Below, piece after piece: positions 25,295 through 34,062 of a stretch of 63,018 nt of DNA. The DNA is from JAOADN01 sp046155885 (GTDB lineage: Bacteria > Pseudomonadota > Alphaproteobacteria > Rhodobacterales > Rhodobacteraceae). The stretch is taken from the NCBI GenBank assembly GCA_046155885.1, contig JBJXFU010000044.1, positions 1 to 63,018 on the forward strand, in the 5' to 3' direction. The position numbers and the translations under genes were made by a program. Within the stretch, counting starts at the first letter, position 1; every line of letters begins with the position of its first letter. Below the pieces are notes generated by a model that had not been told where the DNA came from, made no database searches, and was given only the letters and a program-made list of their open reading frames with translations.

Positions 25295-26275
25295 ATGAAA
25301 GCGCTGATCTTCGACGAACCGAGGAAGCCCGTCGTGGCCGAGGTGCAGACGCCCCGGATCGACGACGATCATGTGATGATCCGTTCGCGCCGCGTCGGCA
25401 TCTGTCATTCGGACTACGAGCTTCTGGCCGGGCAATACATCATTCCGATTTCCTACCCGGTCACGCCCGGTCACGAATGGGTGGGCGAGGTCACCGAGGT
25501 CGGGAAGAACGTCAAGGGCCTGAAGACGGGCGACCGGGTTGTGGGCGAGTGCGTGATCCAGACGCCCGAGCGCATTCACCACTTCGGCTTCTCGATGGAC
25601 GGAGCGGACCGCGAGTTTTTCGGCGCGCGCCCCGAGTGGCTGCACAAGCTGCCCGACGCGGTCGATGACGCCAAGGGCGCGCTGATCGAGCCCTTTACCT
25701 GCGGTTACTACGCGGTGATGCGGCATGGCGGGGTGAACGCGGCCGATACCGTCGTGGTGTCGGGCGGAGGCACCATCGGGCTGGTCACCGCGGCGGCGGC
25801 GATCGGGATGGGTGCGCGGGTGATTGTTGTCGACCCGGTGCCGTTGAGGCGCGACGTGGCGATGCGGCTCGGGGCCGACGCGACGGTGGACCCGGGCGCC
25901 GACGATCCGGCCGAGGCGGTGATGGAGCTGACGAAAGGCGGCGCGGACCTGGTGGTCGAATGCGCTGGTCATTCCACGTCGCTGGCGCGGGTCTTCGACT
26001 ACGCGCGGGCCGAAGGTTGCGTTTCGATGGTGGGCATCAACATCGGGCAGAAGTTCCCGGTCGAGCTTGGCAAGATCCAGATCAGGAACCTCAGCGTGAG
26101 GGGCTGCATCGGCTCGCCCGGCGTCTGGCCTGCGGCGATCCGGTTCCTCGAACGGACCGGGATCGACCTGTCGCCGATCCAGACGCACCACTTCCCGCTC
26201 GACCAGGCGATTGCCGCCTTCGACCTCGGCAAACAGCCAGACAAGGCCGTCAAGGTCACGTTGCAGATCGCTTGA
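25295..26275 (+). CDS. zinc-type alcohol dehydrogenase (MDR), no structural-zinc loop
   Basis: Medium-chain dehydrogenase of 326 aa that should oxidise a secondary alcohol of the pathway with NAD(P). Catalytic-zinc ligands Cys in GICHSDYE and His-Glu in TPGHEWVGEV are present, and the cofactor loop is VSGGGTIGLVTAAA. The four-cysteine structural zinc lobe is missing: after VGECV the chain runs QTPERIHHFGFSMDG. GGGGGAACCG precedes the ATG. The distant similarity is to sorbitol/threonine-type dehydrogenases. It lies between the Gfo/Idh and the permease gene. Confidence 0.9.
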   Translation: MKALIFDEPRKPVVAEVQTPRIDDDHVMIRSRRVGICHSDYELLAGQYIIPISYPVTPGHEWVGEVTEVGKNVKGLKTGDRVVGECVIQTPERIHHFGFSMDGADREFFGARPEWLHKLPDAVDDAKGALIEPFTCGYYAVMRHGGVNAADTVVVSGGGTIGLVTAAAAIGMGARVIVVDPVPLRRDVAMRLGADATVDPGADDPAEAVMELTKGGADLVVECAGHSTSLARVFDYARAEGCVSMVGINIGQKFPVELGKIQIRNLSVRGCIGSPGVWPAAIRFLERTGIDLSPIQTHHFPLDQAIAAFDLGKQPDKAVKVTLQIA

Positions 26276-26288
26276 GGGCAAAGCCAGG

Positions 26289-27302
26289 ATGACGCAGGGG
26301 CGGCAAGACACGGTGGACACGGCCCGGATGGGCGCGGCGCCCGGCCTGCGCGTGTCGCGGGAGCTTCTGACGGTTGCGATATCGACGGTTGCGCTGGTTC
26401 TGCTCTGTCTTGCCTTCGCGCCATCGAGCATCGCCTATGGCGCGCTTTCGGGCTCGCTTCCCTTCGCGGCGATCCTCGCCATCGTCGGGCTTGGCCAGAT
26501 GCTGGTCGTGCAGCAGGGCGGGTTCGATCTCTCGGTGCCGGGGGGCGTGTCGCTGGCGGTGGTGATCGCCTCGCACTACCCCGAGGGCAACGACGCCCAG
26601 CTTCTGCCCGCCATCTTTCTGGCTTTCGGATGCGCCATCGCCGCTGGCGTTCTGAACGGCATCCTTGTCGGGGTGCTCCGCCTCAATGCCATCGTCGCCA
26701 CCATCGGGATGAACGCGCTTCTTTACGGCGGCGTCTTCGCGGTGTCAGGCGGGGTGCCGAGGATCACCACCGACCTGCTCGCCTCGATCGCCGGGGGCGA
26801 GATGTTTGGGATCGGCAATGCCGTCTGGTTCGCGCTGCTCATCCTCGCGGTCGTCTGGTTCATGATGAAGACCACCGTCGTGGGCCGGAGGTTCGAGGCG
26901 ATCGGGGCCAACCCGCGCGCGGCGCTCGCCATCGGACTGCCGATCCGGACCTATCAGCTTGCGGCCTATGTCATCGCGCAACTTCACTACTGCGTCGCGG
27001 GCATTCTGATCGCCGGGATCACGACGCAACCGACCGCCTTCCAGGGCGACTCGCTGCTGTTACCGTCCGTGGCGGTTGTCGTGCTTGGCGGGACATCGCT
27101 TCTGGGCGGGCGGGGGTTTCCCGTCCCGACGGTGATCGCCGCGTTTTTCCTCAATCAGCTCAGCCAGTTCGCGCTGTCCGTGGGACTGCCGTACTCGGCT
27201 CAGACGATCATCCAGGCCTTCGCGCTGGGCTTCGGCATCGCGGCCTATTCACTGCGTTTCACCGGACTGAAGAAACTGTTCACAACATCCAAGGAGGATT
27301 AA
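26289..27302 (+). CDS. CUT2 sugar ABC transporter permease
   Basis: RbsC-type permease of 337 aa with a hydrophilic N-terminus followed by about nine hydrophobic segments. Typical stretches are VQQGGFDLSVPGGVSLAVVI and VVLGGTSLLGGRGFPVPTVI. It forms one half of the membrane channel; the other half is fused to the ATPase at 28439. The ATG at 26289 follows the MDR stop by 13 bp. The binding-protein gene starts 1 nt after its stop, showing tight coupling. Confidence 0.91.
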   Translation: MTQGRQDTVDTARMGAAPGLRVSRELLTVAISTVALVLLCLAFAPSSIAYGALSGSLPFAAILAIVGLGQMLVVQQGGFDLSVPGGVSLAVVIASHYPEGNDAQLLPAIFLAFGCAIAAGVLNGILVGVLRLNAIVATIGMNALLYGGVFAVSGGVPRITTDLLASIAGGEMFGIGNAVWFALLILAVVWFMMKTTVVGRRFEAIGANPRAALAIGLPIRTYQLAAYVIAQLHYCVAGILIAGITTQPTAFQGDSLLLPSVAVVVLGGTSLLGGRGFPVPTVIAAFFLNQLSQFALSVGLPYSAQTIIQAFALGFGIAAYSLRFTGLKKLFTTSKED

Positions 27303-27303
27303 G

Positions 27304-28365
27304 ATGAACATGTCTGTCACTCGGACGGCCCTTGCGGCGGCGATCGCGCTCGCGGCGGGGATGGGGGGGCTGGCGGCGAAGGCCGAGACGCCCTCGTGGT
27401 GCGGGCCGACCAAGGCCTCGGTCGCGCTGCTTGACGGCTTCGGCGGCAACAGCTGGCGCCAGATCACCACCGCCTCGGCCCGCGAAGAGGCGATGAAGTG
27501 CCCCAGCATCACCAGCGTCGAATACGCCGACGGTCAGGGCAACACGCAGAAGGCGATCTCGGACATCAAGGGCTTGGCGGCCAAGGGCGTGAATGCGCTG
27601 GTCGTCTTCGGCGACGCCGGGCCCGCCGTGCTTCCTGCGGTGACCTCGGTCTTCAAGGCCGGCACCATCGTGGTGCCCTACCGCGTCGATATCGGCGGCA
27701 AGGAAGGCGAGAACTACAACAAGTGGATTGGCGCGTCGTTCGTAAACGACGGCGAGAACTGGGCGAAGTGGATCAAGGAAATCCTGCCGGCCGGCGGCAA
27801 GCTCCTGTTCCTCAGCGGCCCGGCCGGTAACAGCCAGGGCATCGACGAACTGAAAGGCATGAAGAACGTCCTGGGGCCCGAATACGTCTTCGTGAACCCG
27901 GAGCCTTTCGCGGTGACGAACTGGGACCCGGCGCTGACCCAGCAGGTGCTGACCGCCGAAATCTCGAAGAACCCGGACGTCGATGTGATCGTGTCCGACT
28001 TTGGGCCGTCGCTGGTCGGCGCGCTGCCGGTGTTCGAGAAGTTCGGCAAGTCGATCCCGGCGCTGGCCACATCGGATGGCAACTCGCTTGGCTGCTTCTG
28101 GACCGAGAACAAGGACAAGAACCCGAACTTCAAGCTGTTCACCGTCGCGACCGGCAACGACAACGCCCGGCTCGCGATGCGCTGGGCGGTGGCGCTGGCC
28201 ACCGGCGGGACGGTGCCCGAAGAAAAGATCTTCGAAGCGCCGATGTTCGAGAACTCGGTCTCGGGCCAGCCGAGCCAGGTGTCTTGCCGCACCGACCTGC
28301 CCGGGTCGATCTATCTGTCGGCAGAGCTTTCGGCTGAAGAGCAGGCGAAGGTCATCGACCAGTAA
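27304..28365 (+). CDS. periplasmic sugar-binding protein
   Basis: Periplasmic receptor of 353 aa for the cluster B importer. The signal peptide (MNMSVTRTALAAAIALAAGM..., cleavage near AKAE) is clear. The mature protein begins with a Cys-containing segment TPSWCGPTKASVALLDGF and follows the Peripla_BP_4 two-lobe pattern with DIKGLAAKGVNALVVFG. Three further Cys (MKCPSI, LGCFW, VSCRTD) raise the possibility of disulfides. The ribosome site AAGGAGGATTAAG precedes the ATG. It is followed by a 9-bp GC hairpin before the fused ATPase-permease gene. Ligand unknown. Confidence 0.92.
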   Translation: MNMSVTRTALAAAIALAAGMGGLAAKAETPSWCGPTKASVALLDGFGGNSWRQITTASAREEAMKCPSITSVEYADGQGNTQKAISDIKGLAAKGVNALVVFGDAGPAVLPAVTSVFKAGTIVVPYRVDIGGKEGENYNKWIGASFVNDGENWAKWIKEILPAGGKLLFLSGPAGNSQGIDELKGMKNVLGPEYVFVNPEPFAVTNWDPALTQQVLTAEISKNPDVDVIVSDFGPSLVGALPVFEKFGKSIPALATSDGNSLGCFWTENKDKNPNFKLFTVATGNDNARLAMRWAVALATGGTVPEEKIFEAPMFENSVSGQPSQVSCRTDLPGSIYLSAELSAEEQAKVIDQ

Positions 28366-28374
28366 GCGCGGTTC

Positions 28375-28402
28375 GGCCCCGCCGGCAAAGGCAGGCGGGG
28401 CC
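28375..28402 (+). terminator. hairpin after the cluster B binding-protein gene
   Basis: Perfect arms GGCCCCGCC (28375-28383) and GGCGGGGCC (28394-28402) with a 10-nt loop, 10 bp after the binding-protein stop. No T-run follows, so transcription probably continues into the ATPase gene. It most likely protects the upstream mRNA, as in other binding-protein operons. Confidence 0.55.
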
Positions 28403-28438
28403 GTCCGATCCGGAGAGAAACGTAAAGGCTCGGCGGGC

Positions 28439-30976
28439 ATGCACAATGTGGCCAAGGCGATCAGGCTGGAACATGATGGCGGCGCCATGACTGCGGGCGC
28501 CCCTTCCGATTCCGCCCTGACCGCGCGCCTGGCCGGCATTTCGAAGAGCTTCGCGGGCGTTGCCGCGCTGACGGATGTGAGCGTCGAGTTCCGTGCGGGC
28601 GAAGTCCACGCGATCCTTGGCGAAAACGGTGCCGGCAAATCCACGCTGATGAACATCATCGCCGGGGTCCTCGGCCCCGACACGGGCGAGATCGAGATCG
28701 CAGGGCGCCGTGTCTTGCCCCTGACCCCGGAGTCCGCCGCCGCCGCGGGAGTGGCGATTTCCTATCAGCATCCGGCGATCCTCGATGACCTGTCGGTGAT
28801 CGAGAACCTCAAGGTCGCGCTTCCGCCGGCCGTCTTTGCCAGCCGCCCGGCCCGCGACGCCGCGCGCGACATCCTCGGCTCGGTCGGCCTTACGGTTCCG
28901 CTCGCCGCACGCTGCGATACGCTGACGGTCGCACAGAAGCAGCTTCTGGAAATCGGCAAGGCGCTGGCGGTGCGGCCGAAGCTGCTGATCCTCGATGAGC
29001 CGACGGCCTCGCTTGACCAGGATGCGACCGACCTTCTTTTCGCCCGTATCCGCGGGATCGTGAAAGAGGGCACCGCCGTTATCTACATCACCCACCGCCT
29101 GGCGGAGCTTCGCCAGATCGCTCAGCGCGTCACCGTGTTGCGCGACGGAAAGGTGCGCGGCGGCGGGCTGGTGGCGGAGGTGACCGACGAGGACCTCCTG
29201 CGGCTGATCGTCGGCCGGACGCTCGGCTCGACCTTTCCGCCCAAGGCGGGCAGCGCCGGGGACGAGATTTTCTCGGCGAACGACCTGACCGGCCCGGGAT
29301 TCCGGGACGTCAGCCTGAGCGTCGCGCGGGGCGAGATCGTCGGGATCGCGGGCGTCGCCGGCAACGGTCAGACCGGCCTGATCCGGACACTCGCCGGGCT
29401 TCACCCGTTTCAGGGCGAACTGCGGCTTGGCGGCCGCGGCCTCAGCCATCGCGAGCTTCAGCGGCAAGTGGCGTTCATGCCGTCGGACCGCCATGCCGAA
29501 GGTCTGGCCGGCGATCTGACCATCCGGGAGAACGCCGCGCTCGGCGCGCTGGACCGTTTCGCGTCGGGTGGAATCGTGAACCGCAGGCGCGAACGGGAAA
29601 GCGTCAGCAGCGCTTTCGCCTCGCTTGCGGTCAAGGCGCCGAGCGTCGAGGCGGCGGTGTCGTCGCTTTCAGGCGGCAACCAGCAGAAAGTGGTGATGGC
29701 CCGGGCGCTGCTGTCGGAACCGGGGCTGATCGTGGCCGACGAGCCGACGCAGGGCGTTGACGTCGGCGCTCGGGCGGAAATCTACAAGATTCTGCGCGAG
29801 GTCACGGCCTCGGGCACGCCGGTCATCGTGAATTCGTCCGACGCGGTGGAACTGGAGGGCCTCTGCGACAGGGTCCTGGTGATGTCGCGCGGGCGGGTCG
29901 TCGAGACGCTGACCGGCGAAGACGTGCGCGAAGACCGTATCGTCGCGGCGGCGGTTCAGGCGGCGACACATGCGGGCACGAGTGGCGAGACGGCCGCCGC
30001 GAACAGGCAGGGACGCTGGCGGCATTTCGTGCAGCTCGACAACGCCGCCGCGCTCCCGCTTCTGGCGGTGACGGTTCTGCTGGCCCTTTTCGGCTACAGC
30101 CAGAATCCGAACTTCCTTTCGGCCTTCAACATCTCGAACATCCTGCTTCTCGCCACCGCGCTCGGCTTCGTGGCGCTTGGCCAGACCATCCCGCTGCTTC
30201 TGGGCGCCATCGACCTGTCCGTTGGCCCGCTCATGGGCTTCCTCGTCATCATCGCGTCGTTCTTCGTGCTTGACGACATGTCGGCGGGGACGATCGCGGC
30301 GGGGTTCGTGCTGATGGTCGGGGCTGCGGTCGCGGTGGGCCTTGTCAACGGCCTTCTCATCCGCTTCGCCAACTTCACCGCGATCGCTGCGACGCTGGCT
30401 ATGTTCATCGGACTTCAGGGACTGAGCTTTCTGTTCCGCGAGGCGCCGGGCGGTTACATCACCTATTCGGTGGTTGAAGTCGTCACCTGGCAGATCGGAC
30501 CGGTTCCGGTCGCGTTCCTGATTCTGGTGGCGCTGGCCCTGGCGGCCGAATGGGCACTGCGCGCCACACCGGCAGGCTGGCGGCTGAGGGCGCTCGGGTC
30601 GAACGAGGAATCCGCCCGCCGCACCGGCCTGCACATCGATCGCATCTTCATCGGCGGCTACATCGTCACCGCGCTGTTCGCGGTCCTTGGTGGGGTGATG
30701 CTGATGGCTCAGATCGGGGTCGGCGATCCGCAGCAGGGGGCGAACTACACTCTTGCCAGCATCACAGCCGTGGTCCTGGGCGGCACCAGCCTGAAGGGCG
30801 GGCGCGGGACCTTCATCGGTTCGATCCTCGGGGCGCTCTTGCTGACCGAGGTCCTGAGCATCGTCACCTTCCTCGGCCTGTCGCAGATGTTTCAGTACAT
30901 CTTCCAGGGCACGCTGATCCTGATCGCGGCGCTGATCTACTCGGCGGCGCGGGGCAGGGCCGCTACAGGGCAGTGA
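28439..30976 (+). CDS. fused CUT2 ABC ATPase and permease
   Basis: Single 845-aa polypeptide joining a complete double ABC ATPase (about residues 20-510) to an RbsC-type permease (about 525-845). ATPase domain 1 has GENGAGKST, TVAQKQLLEIGKAL, LLILDEPTAS and the switch YITHRL; domain 2 has a diverged Walker A (GVAGNGQTGL) but an intact signature LSGGNQQKVV and VADEPTQG. The permease part shows LLGAIDLSVGPLMGF and VVLGGTSLKGGRGTF. There is no stop or frameshift at the junction. An internal ATG at 28487 is an alternative start. With the permease at 26289 it should form an asymmetric importer. Confidence 0.9.
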   Translation: MHNVAKAIRLEHDGGAMTAGAPSDSALTARLAGISKSFAGVAALTDVSVEFRAGEVHAILGENGAGKSTLMNIIAGVLGPDTGEIEIAGRRVLPLTPESAAAAGVAISYQHPAILDDLSVIENLKVALPPAVFASRPARDAARDILGSVGLTVPLAARCDTLTVAQKQLLEIGKALAVRPKLLILDEPTASLDQDATDLLFARIRGIVKEGTAVIYITHRLAELRQIAQRVTVLRDGKVRGGGLVAEVTDEDLLRLIVGRTLGSTFPPKAGSAGDEIFSANDLTGPGFRDVSLSVARGEIVGIAGVAGNGQTGLIRTLAGLHPFQGELRLGGRGLSHRELQRQVAFMPSDRHAEGLAGDLTIRENAALGALDRFASGGIVNRRRERESVSSAFASLAVKAPSVEAAVSSLSGGNQQKVVMARALLSEPGLIVADEPTQGVDVGARAEIYKILREVTASGTPVIVNSSDAVELEGLCDRVLVMSRGRVVETLTGEDVREDRIVAAAVQAATHAGTSGETAAANRQGRWRHFVQLDNAAALPLLAVTVLLALFGYSQNPNFLSAFNISNILLLATALGFVALGQTIPLLLGAIDLSVGPLMGFLVIIASFFVLDDMSAGTIAAGFVLMVGAAVAVGLVNGLLIRFANFTAIAATLAMFIGLQGLSFLFREAPGGYITYSVVEVVTWQIGPVPVAFLILVALALAAEWALRATPAGWRLRALGSNEESARRTGLHIDRIFIGGYIVTALFAVLGGVMLMAQIGVGDPQQGANYTLASITAVVLGGTSLKGGRGTFIGSILGALLLTEVLSIVTFLGLSQMFQYIFQGTLILIAALIYSAARGRAATGQ

Positions 30977-30995
30977 TCCGGGGGCCAGGCTTGCG

Positions 30996-32753
30996 TCAGC
31001 CGGGTTCGGTCAGAGGCTCGCGCCGCCGTTTCGGAACTGTGTCCTGGGCGGCCCGCATCGCCCGTCCCACCGCCGTCTCGGCATCCTCGAGCGCCCGGCG
31101 GGCCGGTTTTCCTTCGAAGACGGCGGCGAAGATTTCGACTCCGAGCACTGACTCGATTGTCACATAGGCCGGAATCGGCGGGCGCGACCAGGTGTTCAGC
31201 TCGTGCCGCCGCGCCATGCGGTCGACGAAACTGACGATCGGGGACGAGGCCAGCGCCTCGGGGTCGGCGCACACGGAAAAGCGCGGGGCGACCGGGAAGC
31301 CGTTCTGCACATGCGCCTTCATCGCCTCGGGCGAGGCCATCCAGGCAATAGCGTTCACCACCTCTCGCTTCCGTTCGGCATCGACATAGCCCGGGATTGC
31401 AAGCAGGAACCCCCCGACCGGCGCGGTCACTTGCCGCCCCCGGCGTACCGGCGGGCTGAGATAGACGACGCGCCGCTTCACCTTCGAGCCCAGTTCGTGT
31501 TCGAGCCGGGCCGCGCGCATGGTCCAGGAGTAGCTCATCGCGGCAAGGCCCGACATGAAGAGGTGCAGGTTCTTCTCGGCGTCATAGGTCTCGATCTCGG
31601 GCGGCGAGACTTCGGCGAGCCGGCGCATGTAGTCGATGGCGGCGAGCCCTTCCTCGCTGTTGATCCGGAGCTTGGGGTTCGACGGGTCGATGCTGTCGAG
31701 CCAGTGTTCGTGCCTGCGCGGAATGTCGATGACCGAGCCGCCGGCCGAGGCGAGGAAGAACATGAAGGAATGCGCGATGGGCATCCCTTTCGCGCCGTTC
31801 CAGGCGATGCCGTACTGTCCACGCTCCGGCCGGTGCAGGGCGCCGGCGGCGGCGACGGTTTCGTCGAAGGTGCGCGGATAGGAGAGCCCCGATTCCTCGA
31901 ACAGATCGCGCCGCGCGGTCAGGATTTCGACGGTGCAGTAGATCGGGATGCCGTATTGGCGCCCGTTCCAGCGGCCGGTGTTCCAGACCGTCGGGTGGAA
32001 GTCGAGCGGGTTGATCGGCGCGTTCCGAAGTACATCGTCGAGGGGCGAAAGCATGCCATCCCCCGCGAACCGCCCGAGCCAGGGCATGTTGATCGCCACC
32101 ACGTCATAGGCGGTTGAGGGGGTGCGCAGCACGTGGTCCACACGTTCGTAAAGTTCGGGCAGGGAGCGAAGGTCGAAGCTGCTCCTCCGTCCGATATCGT
32201 TGCGGAAGTCCGACCACATGTTCCGCATCGAGGCGAAGTAGTTGTCGTCGTGCAGAAGGAATCGGGTGTTGCGAAGCGCGGCCGAGCTGATGTCGTGGCC
32301 CTGCAGGGGCGCGATGATGTGCGCGGCGAAGTAGGAGCCGCCGAAGTAGTATTCCTCGGTCTCGGCGCCGGAGCGCAGGCCGAAGGTCTTGGCCAGGTGC
32401 GATTTGACGCGCTTGGCGTAGTCGATGAAGGCCGAAAGCAATTCGTCGCTGGGCGCGAGGTACGAGGTCCTGTGGTTTGGGCCGCGCGCCACCTTCACGA
32501 TCTGGCCTTCTTCCAGCATCTTCACGATCAGCCGGTTGCCGGCGCCGTAGCTGGCCTTTGAAAGTTCGATCAGATTCGTCATGCTGACCGGCACCTCGCG
32601 CAGATGGCTGTCCACCAGTTCGAGGACGATGTTCCAATGCGGGTCGGGCCGGGCGCCGGGCACGCCTGTGTCGAAGGGCTCGCGGATCTTGCGCAGGAAG
32701 TCGATGACGCGCGAAAGCTCGTAGCCCGAGAATATCTTGTCCGGTATGGTCAC
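30996..32753 (-). CDS. winged-helix regulator fused to an ABC solute-binding domain
   Basis: Unusual protein of about 585 aa. Residues 40-115 look like a winged helix (HWNIVLELVDSHLREVPVSM..., SYGAGNRLIVKMLEEGQIVKVARGPNHRTSYLAPS). Residues 145-560 match the SBP_bac_1 (MalE/UgpB-like) fold: VVAINMPWLGRFAGDGMLSPLDD, WNGRQYGIPIYCTVEIL, FEESGLSYPRTFDE, and AIAWMASPEAMKAHVQNGFPVAP. There is no signal peptide, so the receptor domain is cytoplasmic. The start is uncertain: GTG 32753 is used, but its GGAG is too close, and earlier in-frame codons exist. It diverges from the MDR gene across operator site 2. Predicted ligand-responsive regulator of cluster B. Confidence 0.78.
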   Translation of the reverse strand: MTIPDKIFSGYELSRVIDFLRKIREPFDTGVPGARPDPHWNIVLELVDSHLREVPVSMTNLIELSKASYGAGNRLIVKMLEEGQIVKVARGPNHRTSYLAPSDELLSAFIDYAKRVKSHLAKTFGLRSGAETEEYYFGGSYFAAHIIAPLQGHDISSAALRNTRFLLHDDNYFASMRNMWSDFRNDIGRRSSFDLRSLPELYERVDHVLRTPSTAYDVVAINMPWLGRFAGDGMLSPLDDVLRNAPINPLDFHPTVWNTGRWNGRQYGIPIYCTVEILTARRDLFEESGLSYPRTFDETVAAAGALHRPERGQYGIAWNGAKGMPIAHSFMFFLASAGGSVIDIPRRHEHWLDSIDPSNPKLRINSEEGLAAIDYMRRLAEVSPPEIETYDAEKNLHLFMSGLAAMSYSWTMRAARLEHELGSKVKRRVVYLSPPVRRGRQVTAPVGGFLLAIPGYVDAERKREVVNAIAWMASPEAMKAHVQNGFPVAPRFSVCADPEALASSPIVSFVDRMARRHELNTWSRPPIPAYVTIESVLGVEIFAAVFEGKPARRALEDAETAVGRAMRAAQDTVPKRRREPLTEPG

Positions 32754-32825
32754 TCCTGCGTCCCCATTCCGGCCGGGCAGTGGCCGCCATGCGCCCACCG
32801 CTACACCGATACGGCGAGGAAAACC

Positions 32826-32843
32826 ATCCAATCTGGATAATTC
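32826..32843 (+). promoter_or_regulatory. cluster B shared operator, site 2
   Basis: ATCCAATCTGGATAATTC, with ATCC and GGAT spaced 5 bp, in the 197-bp gap between the divergent regulator and MDR genes. TAGTTT lies exactly 36 bp after the start of GGATAA and is preceded by GTCTTGC, as at site 1. The position suits both autoregulation of the regulator and control of the MDR-ABM-VOC unit. Confidence 0.7.
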
Positions 32844-32949
32844 GTGTCCGGCGCCCATGGGAGGTCTTGCTAGTTTGAAGCCGGTGGACCTGCTTCGGTG
32901 TGTCCCGTCCCCTTGCGCCCGTGCGCCCAGGCGCACGAAGGAGGATCTG

Positions 32950-34017
32950 ATGAGAGCCGTCCGTTTTCACGCCGCCCGGGACATCCGCGTCGAAGACGTG
33001 GCTCCGCCGCCGGACAGGCTCGCGCCCGACGACGTGCTCGTCGAGCCCTTTTGCTGCGGTATCTGCGGGACCGACCTGCATGAGTTCATTGCCGGGCCGA
33101 TTGTCACCCCGGTGAGCCCGCATGTCTTCACGGGCGCCAGCAACCCGCAAATCCTCGGGCACGAGTTTTCGGCGCGGGTGAAGCGGGTCGGGTCGGCCGT
33201 CAGCCACGTGGCGCCGGGCGACCGCGTGTCGATCCAGCCGCTCTTGTCGCCGCGTGACGACTATTACGCCAAGCGCGGGCTCTACCACCTGTCGCCGAAG
33301 ATGGGCTGCGTCGGGTTGTCCTGGGCCTGGGGCGGGATGGCCGAACAGGCGGTGATCAAGGACTACAATGCCCAGCCGATCCCCGACAATCTGACCGACG
33401 AACAGGGCGCGATGATCGAGCCCGCAGCCGTCGCCATGTACGGCGTGGACCGGGGCGGCGTGCAGGCAGGATCGACCGTGCTGGTATCCGGCGCGGGCCC
33501 GATCGGGGCGCTGACGGTGCTGGCCGCGAAGGCGGCGGGGGCGGCGCTGGTGATCGTGTCGGAGCCGAACCCGAACCGGCGGAAGATCGTCAGCGAGATC
33601 GCGCCTTATGCTGTCACCGTCGACCCGCTGACCGAGGACCTGCAGGAGGTTGTCCGCGACCTGACCGAAGAGGGCGTCGGCGTCGATGTGGCGCTGGAAT
33701 GCGTCGGGCTCGAAGCCTCGCTCAACGCCTGTGCCGAAGCGGTCAGGCGCCAGGGCAGGGTGGTGCAGACGGGGCTTCACCTGAAGCGGACGAGCATCGA
33801 CGCGATGCTCTGGGCGCTGAAGGACATCACGCTGGAAGCGACGTGGTGCTATCCGGTTCAGGTCTGGCCGCGGATCGCTCGGCTGATCGCGTCGGGCGCG
33901 TTCCCCGTCGAAAAGGTCATCACTTCGCGGATCGACGTGGCAGATGTGGTGTCCAAGGGGTTCGAGGCACTGCTCGATCCGTCGGGAAACAACCTGAAGA
34001 TCGTCGTGCGAACCTGA
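32950..34017 (+). CDS. zinc-type dehydrogenase (MDR), butanediol/sorbitol dehydrogenase-like
   Basis: Medium-chain dehydrogenase of 355 aa. Catalytic zinc ligands Cys in CCGICGTDLHEF and His-Glu in ILGHEFSARV are present, as is the cofactor loop VSGAGPIGALTVLAA. Like the MDR at 25295 it lacks the four structural-zinc cysteines; that region reads LLSPRDDYYAKRGLYHLSPKMG. The shape is close to (R,R)-butanediol dehydrogenases, interesting given the acetoin-type dehydrogenase downstream, but this is only suggestive. A strong GAAGGAGGA precedes the ATG. It heads the unit with the monooxygenase and VOC genes. Confidence 0.9.
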   Translation: MRAVRFHAARDIRVEDVAPPPDRLAPDDVLVEPFCCGICGTDLHEFIAGPIVTPVSPHVFTGASNPQILGHEFSARVKRVGSAVSHVAPGDRVSIQPLLSPRDDYYAKRGLYHLSPKMGCVGLSWAWGGMAEQAVIKDYNAQPIPDNLTDEQGAMIEPAAVAMYGVDRGGVQAGSTVLVSGAGPIGALTVLAAKAAGAALVIVSEPNPNRRKIVSEIAPYAVTVDPLTEDLQEVVRDLTEEGVGVDVALECVGLEASLNACAEAVRRQGRVVQTGLHLKRTSIDAMLWALKDITLEATWCYPVQVWPRIARLIASGAFPVEKVITSRIDVADVVSKGFEALLDPSGNNLKIVVRT

Positions 34018-34062
34018 CGGCGCGCGCGGCGAACGAGCAACAGGGATGGGAGGAGCGATGAA

